Assembly: GCF_048569485.1 (NCBI RefSeq)
Contig: NC_134354.1
Location: forward strand, 508,892,869-508,956,868
Direction: 5' to 3'
DNA length: 64,000 nucleotides
From: Anomaloglossus baeobatrachus
Taxonomy: Eukaryota; Chordata; Amphibia; Anura; Aromobatidae
The number at the start of each line of letters is the position of its first letter. Position 1 is the stretch's first letter. The translations under genes and the position numbers were made by a program. This document shows, in pieces, positions 45,173 through 54,984 of the stretch. Under the pieces are notes generated by a model. That model was not told the origin of the DNA, did not search any database, and saw nothing but the letters and a program-made list of their open reading frames with translations.

Positions 45173-47197
45173 CTACTCCATTCCACCAGGGCTTTTGCCT
45201 ATTGGGCTTTGGCACCTGACATTTTCTATGTTTCTGTCGTCTGTTTCTTTTTCTGTATCTTCATCTTCTGTTGTTGAGATAGCAGGTTTACTGTAGGGAT
45301 TTCTGGGGCAGGGTGTGACATCTAGTGCGTACCATCCGCGTTCTCCTTGGTGTTTTGTAAATTCTACTGAGTCTCCTATCTGTAGGTTTCTTCCTGGATG
45401 TCCTCTAGGTAAATGTGCTCTAACATCCCTTCTGTTCACAAAGATGCCCTCTTTTACACCAGGTGCTACTATAAAGCCATATCCAGACCTTAGATTGAAG
45501 TCTTCTACAACTCCTCGACAAAGTGGGCCTCTGACCTGCGATTTGGCTCTTCTCAAGGACCGCTTTTCCTCTAAGTCTCTGGCCGTGACCTCGTCCTTCT
45601 CCTCGGGAGACTGCTGTGCAGGTGGATCCCTTGTCCTGCTGCGGCGCCGTGTCCTGCGGGCTGGGTCCTGCCTGGCTGCCACCTCACCGCTTGCAGGCTC
45701 CCAGGTGAGGTATCTGGACAAATCTTCCTCAGCGGAGGATGTCGGGCCCTCTTCATCCCAGCGGGAGTACGGCAGCATCTCTGGCTCTTGGACTGGTGCT
45801 GCATCCACTGCTGATGGCTCTGGGGTCAGCTTCTCAGCTTCCTGGCCTCCCCTCCCCCTTAGTTCTTCTGGGCACTCCTCTTGTGGCAGCGCTAGGGATG
45901 GATTTTCATCAGCAGGCCAGGGCGGGGGACCCTTTGGCATGAATGTTGCAGGAGTCTTCCTGTGAGTATGCGGAGGGAGCAGATACCAGTCCACCATCTC
46001 CTTTGGGAAGTGGGCCTCTAGATCAGCCTTCAGCCTCCAGTATTCGGGGTCCTCCCCCAGCAGGGACTTCCTAGCAGGGACTTCCTTGGGCTGGGGAGCG
46101 GTGCCTGCTCTGACCTGGCAGGCCGGGGTAAATAATTGCACAGTCTTGTCTTGGCGGGCCGAGCCTGGCGTGGCAGCGGCCTGGTCTTGGCGGGCCGAGC
46201 CTGGCGTGGCAGCGGCCTGGTCTTGGCGGGCCGAGCCTGGCGTGGCAGCGGCCTGGTCTTGGCGGTCCGAGCCTGGCGTGGCAGCGGCCTGGTCTTGGCG
46301 GGCCGAGCCTGGCGTGGCAGCGGCCTGGTCTTGGCGGGACGAGCAGGGCATCGCTGCGGCGGCCTGGATTGGCGTCGCAGCTGCGATGGGATCTGTGCGG
46401 GCCGGGCTGGGCGCTTCTGCGGCCTGGATTGGTGTCGCAGCTGCGATGGGAGCTGTGCGGGCCAAGCTGGGCGCTTCTGCGGCCTGGATTGGCGTCGCAG
46501 CTGCAGCCGGTCCTTGGCGGGCCGCACCTGCGGCGTGGAGGAGGGTCGCGGTGGCAGCCGGATCTTTGCGGGCCGGGCTGGGCATCGTTGCGGCGGCCTG
46601 GGCTCGGCGGGCCGCACCTGGCGTGGCTGCGGCCTGATTCAGCGTCGCCGCGCCGGGCATCTCTCCAGGGACCGCGGGCATGGCTGCAGGGGTCGGGGCA
46701 CTCGCGCTGACAGGGGCAACACAGGACTCACCCATCGGTAACATCATCGGGGTCTGAGTCGTCGCCGCTCGGTCTGGCACTCGTCGTGCGGTTCCCCTCT
46801 CATAGGCCTGAACCGCTGCAGCCATCTCCAGAAGCTCCGTACGTCCCTCGCTGATCTGCCATACGACCCTGGCCTCCAGTTGGTCGCAAAACTGGGCAAG
46901 TTCCCGATACCACCAGGCAGCGGAGCCTGGTTCTGGGTCTCTGCGTTCAGACGCCATTTCCTCTGCGTCTCCTTCTTCTAGTAGCAGGCTTCTGGCTCCC
47001 TTTCTTTCCCGACGTCTCTGAACGTCTCCGCTCTCCTCACTTGCGAGACCAGGACTCTTCAGGGGATCTCTGGGTAGCCACACCTCTTCGTGGGCGGTAA
47101 CTTCTCCCAGCGCGGGCTGCTGTTGTTTTTCAGCGCGCTTTTCATGGTGGCAATATGGCGGCGCTTCCAATTTTCCAAGCGGACCGCCCAGGCACAT
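45173..47197 (-). CDS. LTR-element protein with cold-shock-like domain, copy 1
   Basis: A 674-codon open frame is the only long protein of the internal region and starts about 30 bases after the primer-binding site. Residues 1-150 are charged and partly helical (AWWYRELAQFCDQLEARVV, TELLEMAAAVQAYER). Residues about 180-370 are Ala/Pro/Thr/Gln-rich, built from units such as AAATPIQAAEAPSPART and six 11-residue repeats AATPGSARQDQ. A mid section (PEYWRLKADLEAHFPKEMV) follows. Residues about 557-630 resemble a cold-shock domain: GVVEDFNLRSGYGFI (RNP1-like), then EGIFVNRRDV (RNP2-like) and IGDSVEF. Such domains bind single-stranded nucleic acid, so a packaging or chaperone role is conceivable (inference). 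It sits where gag would be; no capsid or zinc-knuckle motif was recognised. Confidence 0.75.
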   Translation of the reverse strand: MCLGGPLGKLEAPPYCHHEKRAEKQQQPALGEVTAHEEVWLPRDPLKSPGLASEESGDVQRRRERKGARSLLLEEGDAEEMASERRDPEPGSAAWWYRELAQFCDQLEARVVWQISEGRTELLEMAAAVQAYERGTARRVPDRAATTQTPMMLPMGESCVAPVSASAPTPAAMPAVPGEMPGAATLNQAAATPGAARRAQAAATMPSPARKDPAATATLLHAAGAARQGPAAAATPIQAAEAPSLARTAPIAAATPIQAAEAPSPARTDPIAAATPIQAAAAMPCSSRQDQAAATPGSARQDQAAATPGSDRQDQAAATPGSARQDQAAATPGSARQDQAAATPGSARQDKTVQLFTPACQVRAGTAPQPKEVPARKSLLGEDPEYWRLKADLEAHFPKEMVDWYLLPPHTHRKTPATFMPKGPPPWPADENPSLALPQEECPEELRGRGGQEAEKLTPEPSAVDAAPVQEPEMLPYSRWDEEGPTSSAEEDLSRYLTWEPASGEVAARQDPARRTRRRSRTRDPPAQQSPEEKDEVTARDLEEKRSLRRAKSQVRGPLCRGVVEDFNLRSGYGFIVAPGVKEGIFVNRRDVRAHLPRGHPGRNLQIGDSVEFTKHQGERGWYALDVTPCPRNPYSKPAISTTEDEDTEKETDDRNIENVRCQSPIGKSPGGME
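46140..46345 (-). repeat. 33-bp minisatellite inside the LTR-element ORF
   Basis: Six near-identical 33-bp units (ctggtcttggcgggccgagc..) encode AATPGSARQDQ repeats on the - strand. The same block recurs at 49966-50171 in the second unit. Confidence 0.9.
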
Positions 47198-47248
47198 GGT
47201 CCCCTGTCTGAACAGGTCTAGTCCTTATCCTGTTCGTGACGCCAGATG

Positions 47249-48378
47249 TGTGGGGCCCCGAGGGTCGGTGTCGGTGCAGCGGTGCATTACCTTCAGGGAC
47301 TCCACGCGGCTGGATCTTGTCACAGGTAGGAAATCCTCTATTTTGATTGTCGTGACGCCACTCTCAGAATTGCGGTCAGTGGGGACCGCCACTGCAGGTT
47401 AGGGGTGCCTGGGGCTGATAGTAGGTGCAGTCAGTTGTAATAGCCTCCTGAGAGTGAGGCATGCCCCAGGGTCCCGTGTAGGTGTGTGGAACTACAAGTC
47501 GCAGAATGACTCACACGCACAAGCAGGATGTCTTTCAGGGATTTTACTCACTGATGGTGGCTGGGTGAGTAACCCGGGCGTAGCTGGGATGAACCAGGCT
47601 GGAACCAGGTGTCCTTCAGGCTGACTTATGAGGGTGGCTACCAACTCGCCTTCCTTAGCCCGTTGTGTTTTGGGGTAACCCCTGCTTGAAGCCCTGCTGG
47701 GGTCGCCCAGGGAAGTTGCTGGTGCCTCTCTCCCCTTCTTTTGGCCCGTTTGCTTGTAGCCTGGACCAGGTCACTCCGGCTGCTTGCCTCCTGTGAGCTA
47801 TGGGACCTCACTTTGCTACGTGGCTGCGGACTCTGTGGTGTTGTCTTGGGGGTGTAAAGTGCCCCCTCATGCAGGTTTGGCAAAGGACAGGTGGATCTAT
47901 CCCTGCACTGGGACCTGTTACCCGTTTGGGCCTGGTATCTCCCTGACAGTCTCCTTACTTTCCACTCCGTTGCTCTCTCTTTAGCCGTGTGTGGATTTCG
48001 GGCAGCACTACCAGGTGACCGTTCTCCCCCGTCGGTAGTCACTGCGCGTACGTTGTCAGAATTGTGTAGAGCTACAGGGTCTGCTTCTGCCCTCCCTGAA
48101 CTTCACCACTCAACTCTCTTCGGCTCACTCTTCCCTCCTCTCCTGTTCTTGCCTACGTCACCTAGCAACCAGGCTCTCTACCACACCCCTCGAGTGGAGA
48201 TGGAGGCTTCGCCCCCTCCTGGGATCCCCAGGGGTCCTCTCAAAGGTAAATGTGTGAGACCTGATCACTATGCGCCTGTGTAGTCACACCTCGGTCAGCC
48301 TTCTGGATTACCTGTTTTGTACTGTCCCCAGCATGGGTGCAGTACTCAGTGGTGCCTGACCAGGTCAGGGGCGCCACA
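47249..48378 (-). repeat. LTR, copy 2 (middle, shared by both units)
   Basis: 1130 bp, apparently identical to copy 3. It lies between the two internal regions. Confidence 0.9.
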
Positions 48379-48998
48379 TTCCCCCTTAGTTATCACCAGC
48401 ACGTCCTCGGGCTGCAAGACAACATTTTAAAATGCGTAAAACAGTAAAACATGGTAAAACGTTTTAAAACCATCAGGTACCATGCATCACCTCCCTCCAC
48501 CCACAAGTCCGTTAACCCACCCTAAACCCTCTCAGGCGGCAGGTCACCAGTTTCTTTTGGTAACCAGGTCTGGGCCATCAGCTTCCCCAGACCTTTCTTC
48601 CCATCTGCCTCTCCCGTTGGCCGCGCCTTCAGCCACTTCTGGCAGGATGTAGAGGCGGCTTTCATGGTCTGGTGGTTTCAGGGTATACCTGGCCTGGTGG
48701 AGCCGCGCCTTCAGCCACTTCTGGCAGGATGTAGAGGCGCCCTCCACAGTTGGTGCTGACCAGGTACCCTCTTTGTGGTGGAGAGCCAGGCCCCATAAAC
48801 AGGCGTGCTCCCTGGTAGTGGTGGTACCTCTGGGGTAACTATAAACACTGCGAGAGTTTGTGGCTATAGCCAGTTCATAGCCTTAAGGTTCATGGGTTAA
48901 AGTGCAAAAAGGGTTTCTCACACAAGTTCATGTGGGCACGTGCTTAAACTTGAACGTTGCAAAACTTTTCAAACTGCTGTAGTTTTCTTTACTTTTCT

Positions 48999-51023
48999 CT
49001 ACTCCATTCCACCAGGGCTTTTGCCTATTGGGCATTGGCACCTGACATTTTCTATGTTTCTGTCGTCTGTTTCTTTTTCTGTATCTTCATCTTCTGTTGT
49101 TGAGATAGCAGGTTTACTGTAGGGATTTCTGGGGCAGGGTGTGACATCTAGTGCGTACCATCCGCGTTCTCCTTGGTGTTTTGTAAATTCTACTGAGTCT
49201 CCTATCTGTAGGTTTCTTCCTGGATGTCCTCTAGGTAAATGTGCTCTAACATCCCTTCTGTTCACAAAGATGCCCTCTTTTACACCAGGTGCTACTATAA
49301 AGCCATATCCAGACCTTAGATTGAAGTCTTCTACAACTCCTCGACAAAGTGGGCCTCTGACCTGCGATTTGGCTCTTCTCAAGGACCGCTTTTCCTCTAA
49401 GTCTCTGGCCGTGACCTCGTCCTTCTCCTCGGGAGACTGCTGTGCAGGTGGATCCCTTGTCCTGCTGCGGCGCCGTGTCCTGCGGGCTGGGTCCTGCCTG
49501 GCTGCCACCTCACCGCTTGCAGGCTCCCAGGTGAGGTATCTGGACAAATCTTCCTCAGCGGAGGATGTCGGGCCCTCTTCATCCCAGCGGGAGTACGGCA
49601 GCATCTCTGGCTCTTGGACTGGTGCTGCATCCACTGCTGATGGCTCTGGGGTCAGCTTCTCAGCTTCCTGGCCTCCCCTCCCCCTTAGTTCTTCTGGGCA
49701 CTCCTCTTGTGGCAGCGCTAGGGATGGATTTTCATCAGCAGGCCAGGGCGGGGGACCCTTTGGCATGAATGTTGCAGGAGTCTTCCTGTGAGTATGCGGA
49801 GGGAGCAGATACCAGTCCACCATCTCCTTTGGGAAGTGGGCCTCTAGATCAGCCTTCAGCCTCCAGTATTCGGGGTCCTCCCCCAGCAGGGACTTCCTAG
49901 CAGGGACTTCCTTGGGCTGGGGAGCGGTGCCTGCTCTGACCTGGCAGGCCGGGGTAAATAATTGCACAGTCTTGTCTTGGCGGGCCGAGCCTGGCGTGGC
50001 AGCGGCCTGGTCTTGGCGGGCCGAGCCTGGCGTGGCAGCGGCCTGGTCTTGGCGGGCCGAGCCTGGCGTGGCAGCGGCCTGGTCTTGGCGGTCCGAGCCT
50101 GGCGTGGCAGCGGCCTGGTCTTGGCGGGCCGAGCCTGGCGTGGCAGCGGCCTGGTCTTGGCGGGACGAGCAGGGCATCGCTGCGGCGGCCTGGATTGGCG
50201 TCGCAGCTGCGATGGGATCTGTGCGGGCCGGGCTGGGCGCTTCTGCGGCCTGGATTGGTGTCGCAGCTGCGATGGGAGCTGTGCGGGCCGGGCTGGGCGC
50301 TTCTGCGGCCTGGATTGGCGTCGCAGCTGCAGCCGGTCCTTGGCGGGCCGCACCTGCGGCGTGGAGGAGGGTCGCGGTGGCAGCCGGATCTTTGCGGGCC
50401 GGGCTGGGCATCGTTGCGGCGGCCTGGGCTCGGCGGGCCGCACCTGGCGTGGCTGCGGCCTGATTCAGCGTCGCCGCGCCGGGCATCTCTCCAGGGACCG
50501 CGGGCATGGCTGCAGGGGTCGGGGCACTCGCGCTGACAGGGGCAACACAGGACTCACCCATCGGTAACATCATCGGGGTCTGAGTCGTCGCCGCTCGGTC
50601 TGGCACTCGTCGTGCGGTTCCCCTCTCATAGGCCTGAACCGCTGCAGCCATCTCCAGAAGCTCCGTACGTCCCTCGCTGATCTGCCATACGACCCTGGCC
50701 TCCAGTTGGTCGCAAAACTGGGCAAGTTCCCGATACCACCAGGCAGCGGAGCCTGGTTCTGGGTCTCTGCGTTCAGACGCCATTTCCTCTGCGTCTCCTT
50801 CTTCTAGTAGCAGGCTTCTGGCTCCCTTTCTTTCCCGACGTCTCTGAACGTCTCCGCTCTCCTCACTTGCGAGACCAGGACTCTTCAGGGGATCTCTGGG
50901 TAGCCACACCTCTTCGTGGGCGGTAACTTCTCCCAGCGCGGGCTGCTGTTGTTTTTCAGCGCGCTTTTCATGGTGGCAATATGGCGGCGCTTCCAATTTT
51001 CCAAGCGGACCGCCCAGGCACAT
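48999..51023 (-). CDS. LTR-element protein with cold-shock-like domain, copy 2
   Basis: This is the second copy, exactly 3826 bp from the first, also 674 codons and open throughout. By eye it differs from copy 1 at only a handful of residues, none in the cold-shock-like region. Both copies keep the complete frame, which fits either very recent duplication or recent selection; the data cannot separate these. Long reading frames on the opposite strand over the Ala/Pro-rich section are a by-product of the GC-rich repeat. Confidence 0.75.
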   Translation of the reverse strand: MCLGGPLGKLEAPPYCHHEKRAEKQQQPALGEVTAHEEVWLPRDPLKSPGLASEESGDVQRRRERKGARSLLLEEGDAEEMASERRDPEPGSAAWWYRELAQFCDQLEARVVWQISEGRTELLEMAAAVQAYERGTARRVPDRAATTQTPMMLPMGESCVAPVSASAPTPAAMPAVPGEMPGAATLNQAAATPGAARRAQAAATMPSPARKDPAATATLLHAAGAARQGPAAAATPIQAAEAPSPARTAPIAAATPIQAAEAPSPARTDPIAAATPIQAAAAMPCSSRQDQAAATPGSARQDQAAATPGSDRQDQAAATPGSARQDQAAATPGSARQDQAAATPGSARQDKTVQLFTPACQVRAGTAPQPKEVPARKSLLGEDPEYWRLKADLEAHFPKEMVDWYLLPPHTHRKTPATFMPKGPPPWPADENPSLALPQEECPEELRGRGGQEAEKLTPEPSAVDAAPVQEPEMLPYSRWDEEGPTSSAEEDLSRYLTWEPASGEVAARQDPARRTRRRSRTRDPPAQQSPEEKDEVTARDLEEKRSLRRAKSQVRGPLCRGVVEDFNLRSGYGFIVAPGVKEGIFVNRRDVRAHLPRGHPGRNLQIGDSVEFTKHQGERGWYALDVTPCPRNPYSKPAISTTEDEDTEKETDDRNIENVRCQCPIGKSPGGME

Positions 51024-51074
51024 GGTCCCCTGTCTGAACAGGTCTAGTCCTTATCCTGTTCGTGACGCCAGATG

Positions 51075-52204
51075 TGTGGGGCCCCGAGGGTCGGTGTCGG
51101 TGCAGCGGTGCATTACCTTCAGGGACTCCACGCGGCTGGATCTTGTCACAGGTAGGAAATCCTCTATTTTGATTGTCGTGACGCCACTCTCAGAATTGCG
51201 GTCAGTGGGGACCGCCACTGCAGGTTAGGGGTGCCTGGGGCTGATAGTAGGTGCAGTCAGTTGTAATAGCCTCCTGAGAGTGAGGCATGCCCCAGGGTCC
51301 CGTGTAGGTGTGTGGAACTACAAGTCGCAGAATGACTCACACGCACAAGCAGGATGTCTTTCAGGGATTTTACTCACTGATGGTGGCTGGGTGAGTAACC
51401 CGGGCGTAGCTGGGATGAACCAGGCTGGAACCAGGTGTCCTTCAGGCTGACTTATGAGGGTGGCTACCAACTCGCCTTCCTTAGCCCGTTGTGTTTTGGG
51501 GTAACCCCTGCTTGAAGCCCTGCTGGGGTCGCCCAGGGAAGTTGCTGGTGCCTCTCTCCCCTTCTTTTGGCCCGTTTGCTTGTAGCCTGGACCAGGTCAC
51601 TCCGGCTGCTTGCCTCCTGTGAGCTATGGGACCTCACTTTGCTACGTGGCTGCGGACTCTGTGGTGTTGTCTTGGGGGTGTAAAGTGCCCCCTCATGCAG
51701 GTTTGGCAAAGGACAGGTGGATCTATCCCTGCACTGGGACCTGTTACCCGTTTGGGCCTGGTATCTCCCTGACAGTCTCCTTACTTTCCACTCCGTTGCT
51801 CTCTCTTTAGCCGTGTGTGGATTTCGGGCAGCACTACCAGGTGACCGTTCTCCCCCGTCGGTAGTCACTGCGCGTACGTTGTCAGAATTGTGTAGAGCTA
51901 CAGGGTCTGCTTCTGCCCTCCCTGAACTTCACCACTCAACTCTCTTCGGCTCACTCTTCCCTCCTCTCCTGTTCTTGCCTACGTCACCTAGCAACCAGGC
52001 TCTCTACCACACCCCTCGAGTGGAGATGGAGGCTTCGCCCCCTCCTGGGATCCCCAGGGGTCCTCTCAAAGGTAAATGTGTGAGACCTGATCACTATGCG
52101 CCTGTGTAGTCACACCTCGGTCAGCCTTCTGGATTACCTGTTTTGTACTGTCCCCAGCATGGGTGCAGTACTCAGTGGTGCCTGACCAGGTCAGGGGCGC
52201 CACA
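51075..52204 (-). repeat. LTR, copy 3 (5' end in element orientation)
   Basis: 1130 bp ending gcgccaca, followed by the target repeat TCAC. Confidence 0.9.
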
Positions 52205-52337
52205 TCACAAAATGAGCAACTTTTTGCATTTGAAAGAAGCAAAACTCTTATGAATATTTCCAGACCTGTCGCTAAATTAGGTTCATGTTATATAAAAAAC
52301 ATTGTTTTAATGTGTTGCCCTCTTTTAACATTGATTA

Positions 52338-53596
52338 TGTGGCGTCCCTGAGGCTTCCGTCGCCACAGAGACATTGCACCCCAGCCAGAGGTGTGATGTC
52401 CCATCCTGGGTAAGGAAAAGAGTGAACACCGGTCCACAGGCAAATTCACACTACACCCATTGTTAGGTACACACAGGGACCAGGGACTGTGGCAGCAACC
52501 CTCCCATGCTGCATGCTGGGAGGGGCCGTAAGACCCATCCCTGCTCCCATAGGGTGGTAGCTTAGCAACTGGGGGGTGGGAGGAGCCACCCGAGAGCAGA
52601 GTAGAAAGGAAGGTTAAGAGAGAGATAGAGTTTCAGTTTACCTCAGGGAGGAGGGGAGTGAGAAAGTCTGCGGGAGGCAGAGAAGTGAGAAGTGTGAGTT
52701 TGCAGAGAGAGCTGAAAGGAGAAGTGCTCTAGTCAGCCAGGAGCAAGAGAAGAAAGTGACGCTTCCTGGTGAAGACCCTGGGACTCAGAGGGTCCAGGTG
52801 ACACCAAGCAGAGAGAAGAAGGGATTCCAGGGCCACAGATAGCTTTTAGGCTCGTGGCCTGTTCCACAAGAACATCAGTGGAGGGATCAAGCTGCAAACA
52901 GGGGACAGTCCCTAGAAACCAGAGGAGGAAAAATCATCTCCAACAGTAAAAACCGAGGCCCAGGGAAAGCTGCAAGCTTCCCGGGCCACAGCCCACAGCA
53001 GAACCTCTAGAAAGTGGGTAAATTACCGACAGGCAAGCCCCTGGCCCGGAGGCTGTAGTGGAGGCCGAGCCAGGTTCAGCCAACAAGGGCTAGGCTTAAG
53101 GAGACAGCTGAAGAAAGGAACACATAGAGGGGTGTACCAGCTTTTACCCCCAGATCTACCCAGGATCAGCGGAGGTCCCTGACAGTGGGTCTCAGCAGTC
53201 CAGAGGCACCAGTGTGCACCTACCAGGAACTGTGAGTAAACAACTTGAAACTGCACCCTTGGTGTTTACTCTGCTATTTCATCTGCATAGACTTCCATCA
53301 CTGCATAGACACTTATAAGCACCAACAGTGTCCCCGGGGCACCGCTCCACCTGTGGGGAGCAGGACCATCCAAGCTGCCATTCCATCAGCCCCGGAGGAC
53401 CCATACAGCAGCGGCGGCTTAATAGCCGCAAACCACAGGTGGCGTCACAAATAATATAAACTTTAATCACCCCCAACACTGCAGTAATATTAATTGACCC
53501 CACCAGGGTACGGAGTCGGGCCCAGCCACCACTGACGTCCCCCGGACTAGTCCGGCCCGGCACCGGGTGTCCCATAGCCCTGGGGTGGGCGAGTCA
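52338..53596 (+). repeat. 5' LTR of second element
   Basis: Starts tgtggcgtccctgagg and ends ggtgggcgagtca. Confidence 0.85.
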
Positions 53597-53835
53597 ACTT
53601 TGGCGTCACAAACAGGATTTCGTGCCCGGACCCACCGGGTACTGTGCGCCTGAAGAACCGTGTGACAAAACTGTGTTGAAAGACTGTTTTACTGTGAAAA
53701 CCGCCGCTATTACAGCTTGCAAAGAGCGGGAAGAAGGGGGGCGTGCCTGAAGAAAGGGCGCGAAGAGAAGTCCCGCCCGCTTGGTCTGCAAGAAGAGCGT
53801 GAAGCTGAGACCATGTCTGCTATGCAGAGCAGAGA

Positions 53836-54552
53836 ATGAAAAATGGCACGCTAGAAAAAGACAATCCCTGGCAGTGCATGCTGCTGCTTAGAGGAAGAGA
53901 TAAGATGGCTACTGCAAGCGGAGGCCAAGAAGAGCTCACCTGGATCAGGCCTGTGACCGCCATGGAGCTGAAGGCTGAGGTCGGGAGGATGGCTGACAGG
54001 ATGAAGGAGCCCGCGACGCACGGAGCAGCGACTGCCAGAGCACCGGAGATGCTACTGAGGGGTGAGTCATTTAATGCCCCTGCCGTCGCGAGTGCCCAAA
54101 CCCCCGCTGCCATGCCCGTGGTCCCTGGAGAGACGCCCGGCACGGCGACGCCGATCCAGGCCGCAGCCACGCCAGGTGCGGCCCGCCAAGATTTTGCCGC
54201 CGGAGCGACGCCCATCCACACCGCAGCAGCGATGCCCAGCCCGGCCCGTCCAGCCCAGGCCCCAGCAGTGATACCCCGCTCGGCCAAGCAAGATCCCACC
54301 GCAGCGGCGACGTTAATCCACGCCTCAGATGTGACCTGCCAAGCCCAGGCCGCAGCCACGTCGGGTGTGGCCCGTCAAGAATCGGTCACAGCAGCGACTC
54401 CAATCCAGGCCGCCGCCACGCAGGGCGCGGCCCACCAAGACAAGGACGCAGCTCCAATACCATCACCCCGCAACAGCTGGAGAACAGGACCAAGGGACTC
54501 AGACCAGTCTGAGCAAGGCCTACATGCTGTCCAGGGCCCTGCTGCAGCGTGA
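53836..54552 (+). CDS. Ala/Pro/Thr-rich LTR-element protein
   Basis: This 238-residue frame starts MKNGTLEKDNPW and is the only sizeable frame in the internal region, about 220 bases after the primer-binding site. A short charged, helical N-terminal part (TAMELKAEVGRMADRMKEP) is followed by Ala/Pro/Thr-rich repeats (TPIQAAATPGAARQD, TPAAMPVVPGETPG). These repeats closely resemble the repeat region of the 674-residue protein of the neighbouring array, so the two families share ancestry for this part. No cold-shock-like domain is present here. Function unknown; it takes the gag position. It is not a host gene. Confidence 0.65.
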   Translation: MKNGTLEKDNPWQCMLLLRGRDKMATASGGQEELTWIRPVTAMELKAEVGRMADRMKEPATHGAATARAPEMLLRGESFNAPAVASAQTPAAMPVVPGETPGTATPIQAAATPGAARQDFAAGATPIHTAAAMPSPARPAQAPAVIPRSAKQDPTAAATLIHASDVTCQAQAAATSGVARQESVTAATPIQAAATQGAAHQDKDAAPIPSPRNSWRTGPRDSDQSEQGLHAVQGPAAA

Positions 54553-54984
54553 CTCCCGCAACTAAAAGAAGGAAGAAAATGCTGAACTGTAAATAGCCCT
54601 TGTATGTCTGTCCATTGTTCTTTTCGAAGATGACTCGCTATTCCTGAATCCATGGCCCCTGTGCTTTTCGAAGATGTCACCCCCCCACTGTTAATGTGTT
54701 ACCGGGCCACTGGACTTGAAAGTGGTCCGCAGTTACATGTGTTTATATGTGTAGTATGTTGATGTGTAACCAGGCCACTGGACGTAATGTGGCTGGTCTG
54801 TTCTAGTTTAAAAAGACTCTAAAGTTTTATTAGTTTTAATGTTTGCAACGTTCAAGAAAAATGTGCCTCCCATAAAGGGAAGAAAAGTTTTATTGTTTAT
54901 GCATGCATAACAAAAATTTTGCAGTTTCTTTCCACTGTTCTTGTTTTTCAGCCCGAGGACGTGCTGGGATTTGCTGTGGGGGAG

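Larger units (their letters stand above)
43423..52204 (-). mobile_element. Tandem LTR element array: LTR-internal-LTR-internal-LTR
   Basis: Three 1130-bp LTRs (43423, 47249, 51075) alternate with two 2696-bp internal regions, giving an exact 3826-bp period. The whole array is flanked by TCAC (43419-43422 and 52205-52208). On the - strand each internal region begins with a primer-binding site TGGCGTCACGAACAGGAT (47227-47244; 51053-51070) and ends with a polypurine tract AAGGGGGAA (44553-44561; 48379-48387). No protease, reverse transcriptase or integrase is present, so it is a non-autonomous LTR element that would rely on another element's enzymes. It looks whole as such. The LTRs differ at only about three of 1130 positions noticed, so it is very recent. 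Confidence 0.9.

Noticed and set aside
45315-45965. 216-codon + strand frame, also at 49141-49791
   Set aside because: Antisense shadow of the cold-shock-like ORF, with no family resemblance; the - strand frame agrees with LTR, primer site and purine tract orientation.
46086-46741. Long + strand frames (183 and 201 codons) across the LTR-element repeat region, repeated at 49912-50567
   Set aside because: They are antisense to the 33-bp and larger GC-rich repeats of the 674-codon frame; low complexity (Trp/Arg/Gly/Ala repeats) and no recognisable domain.
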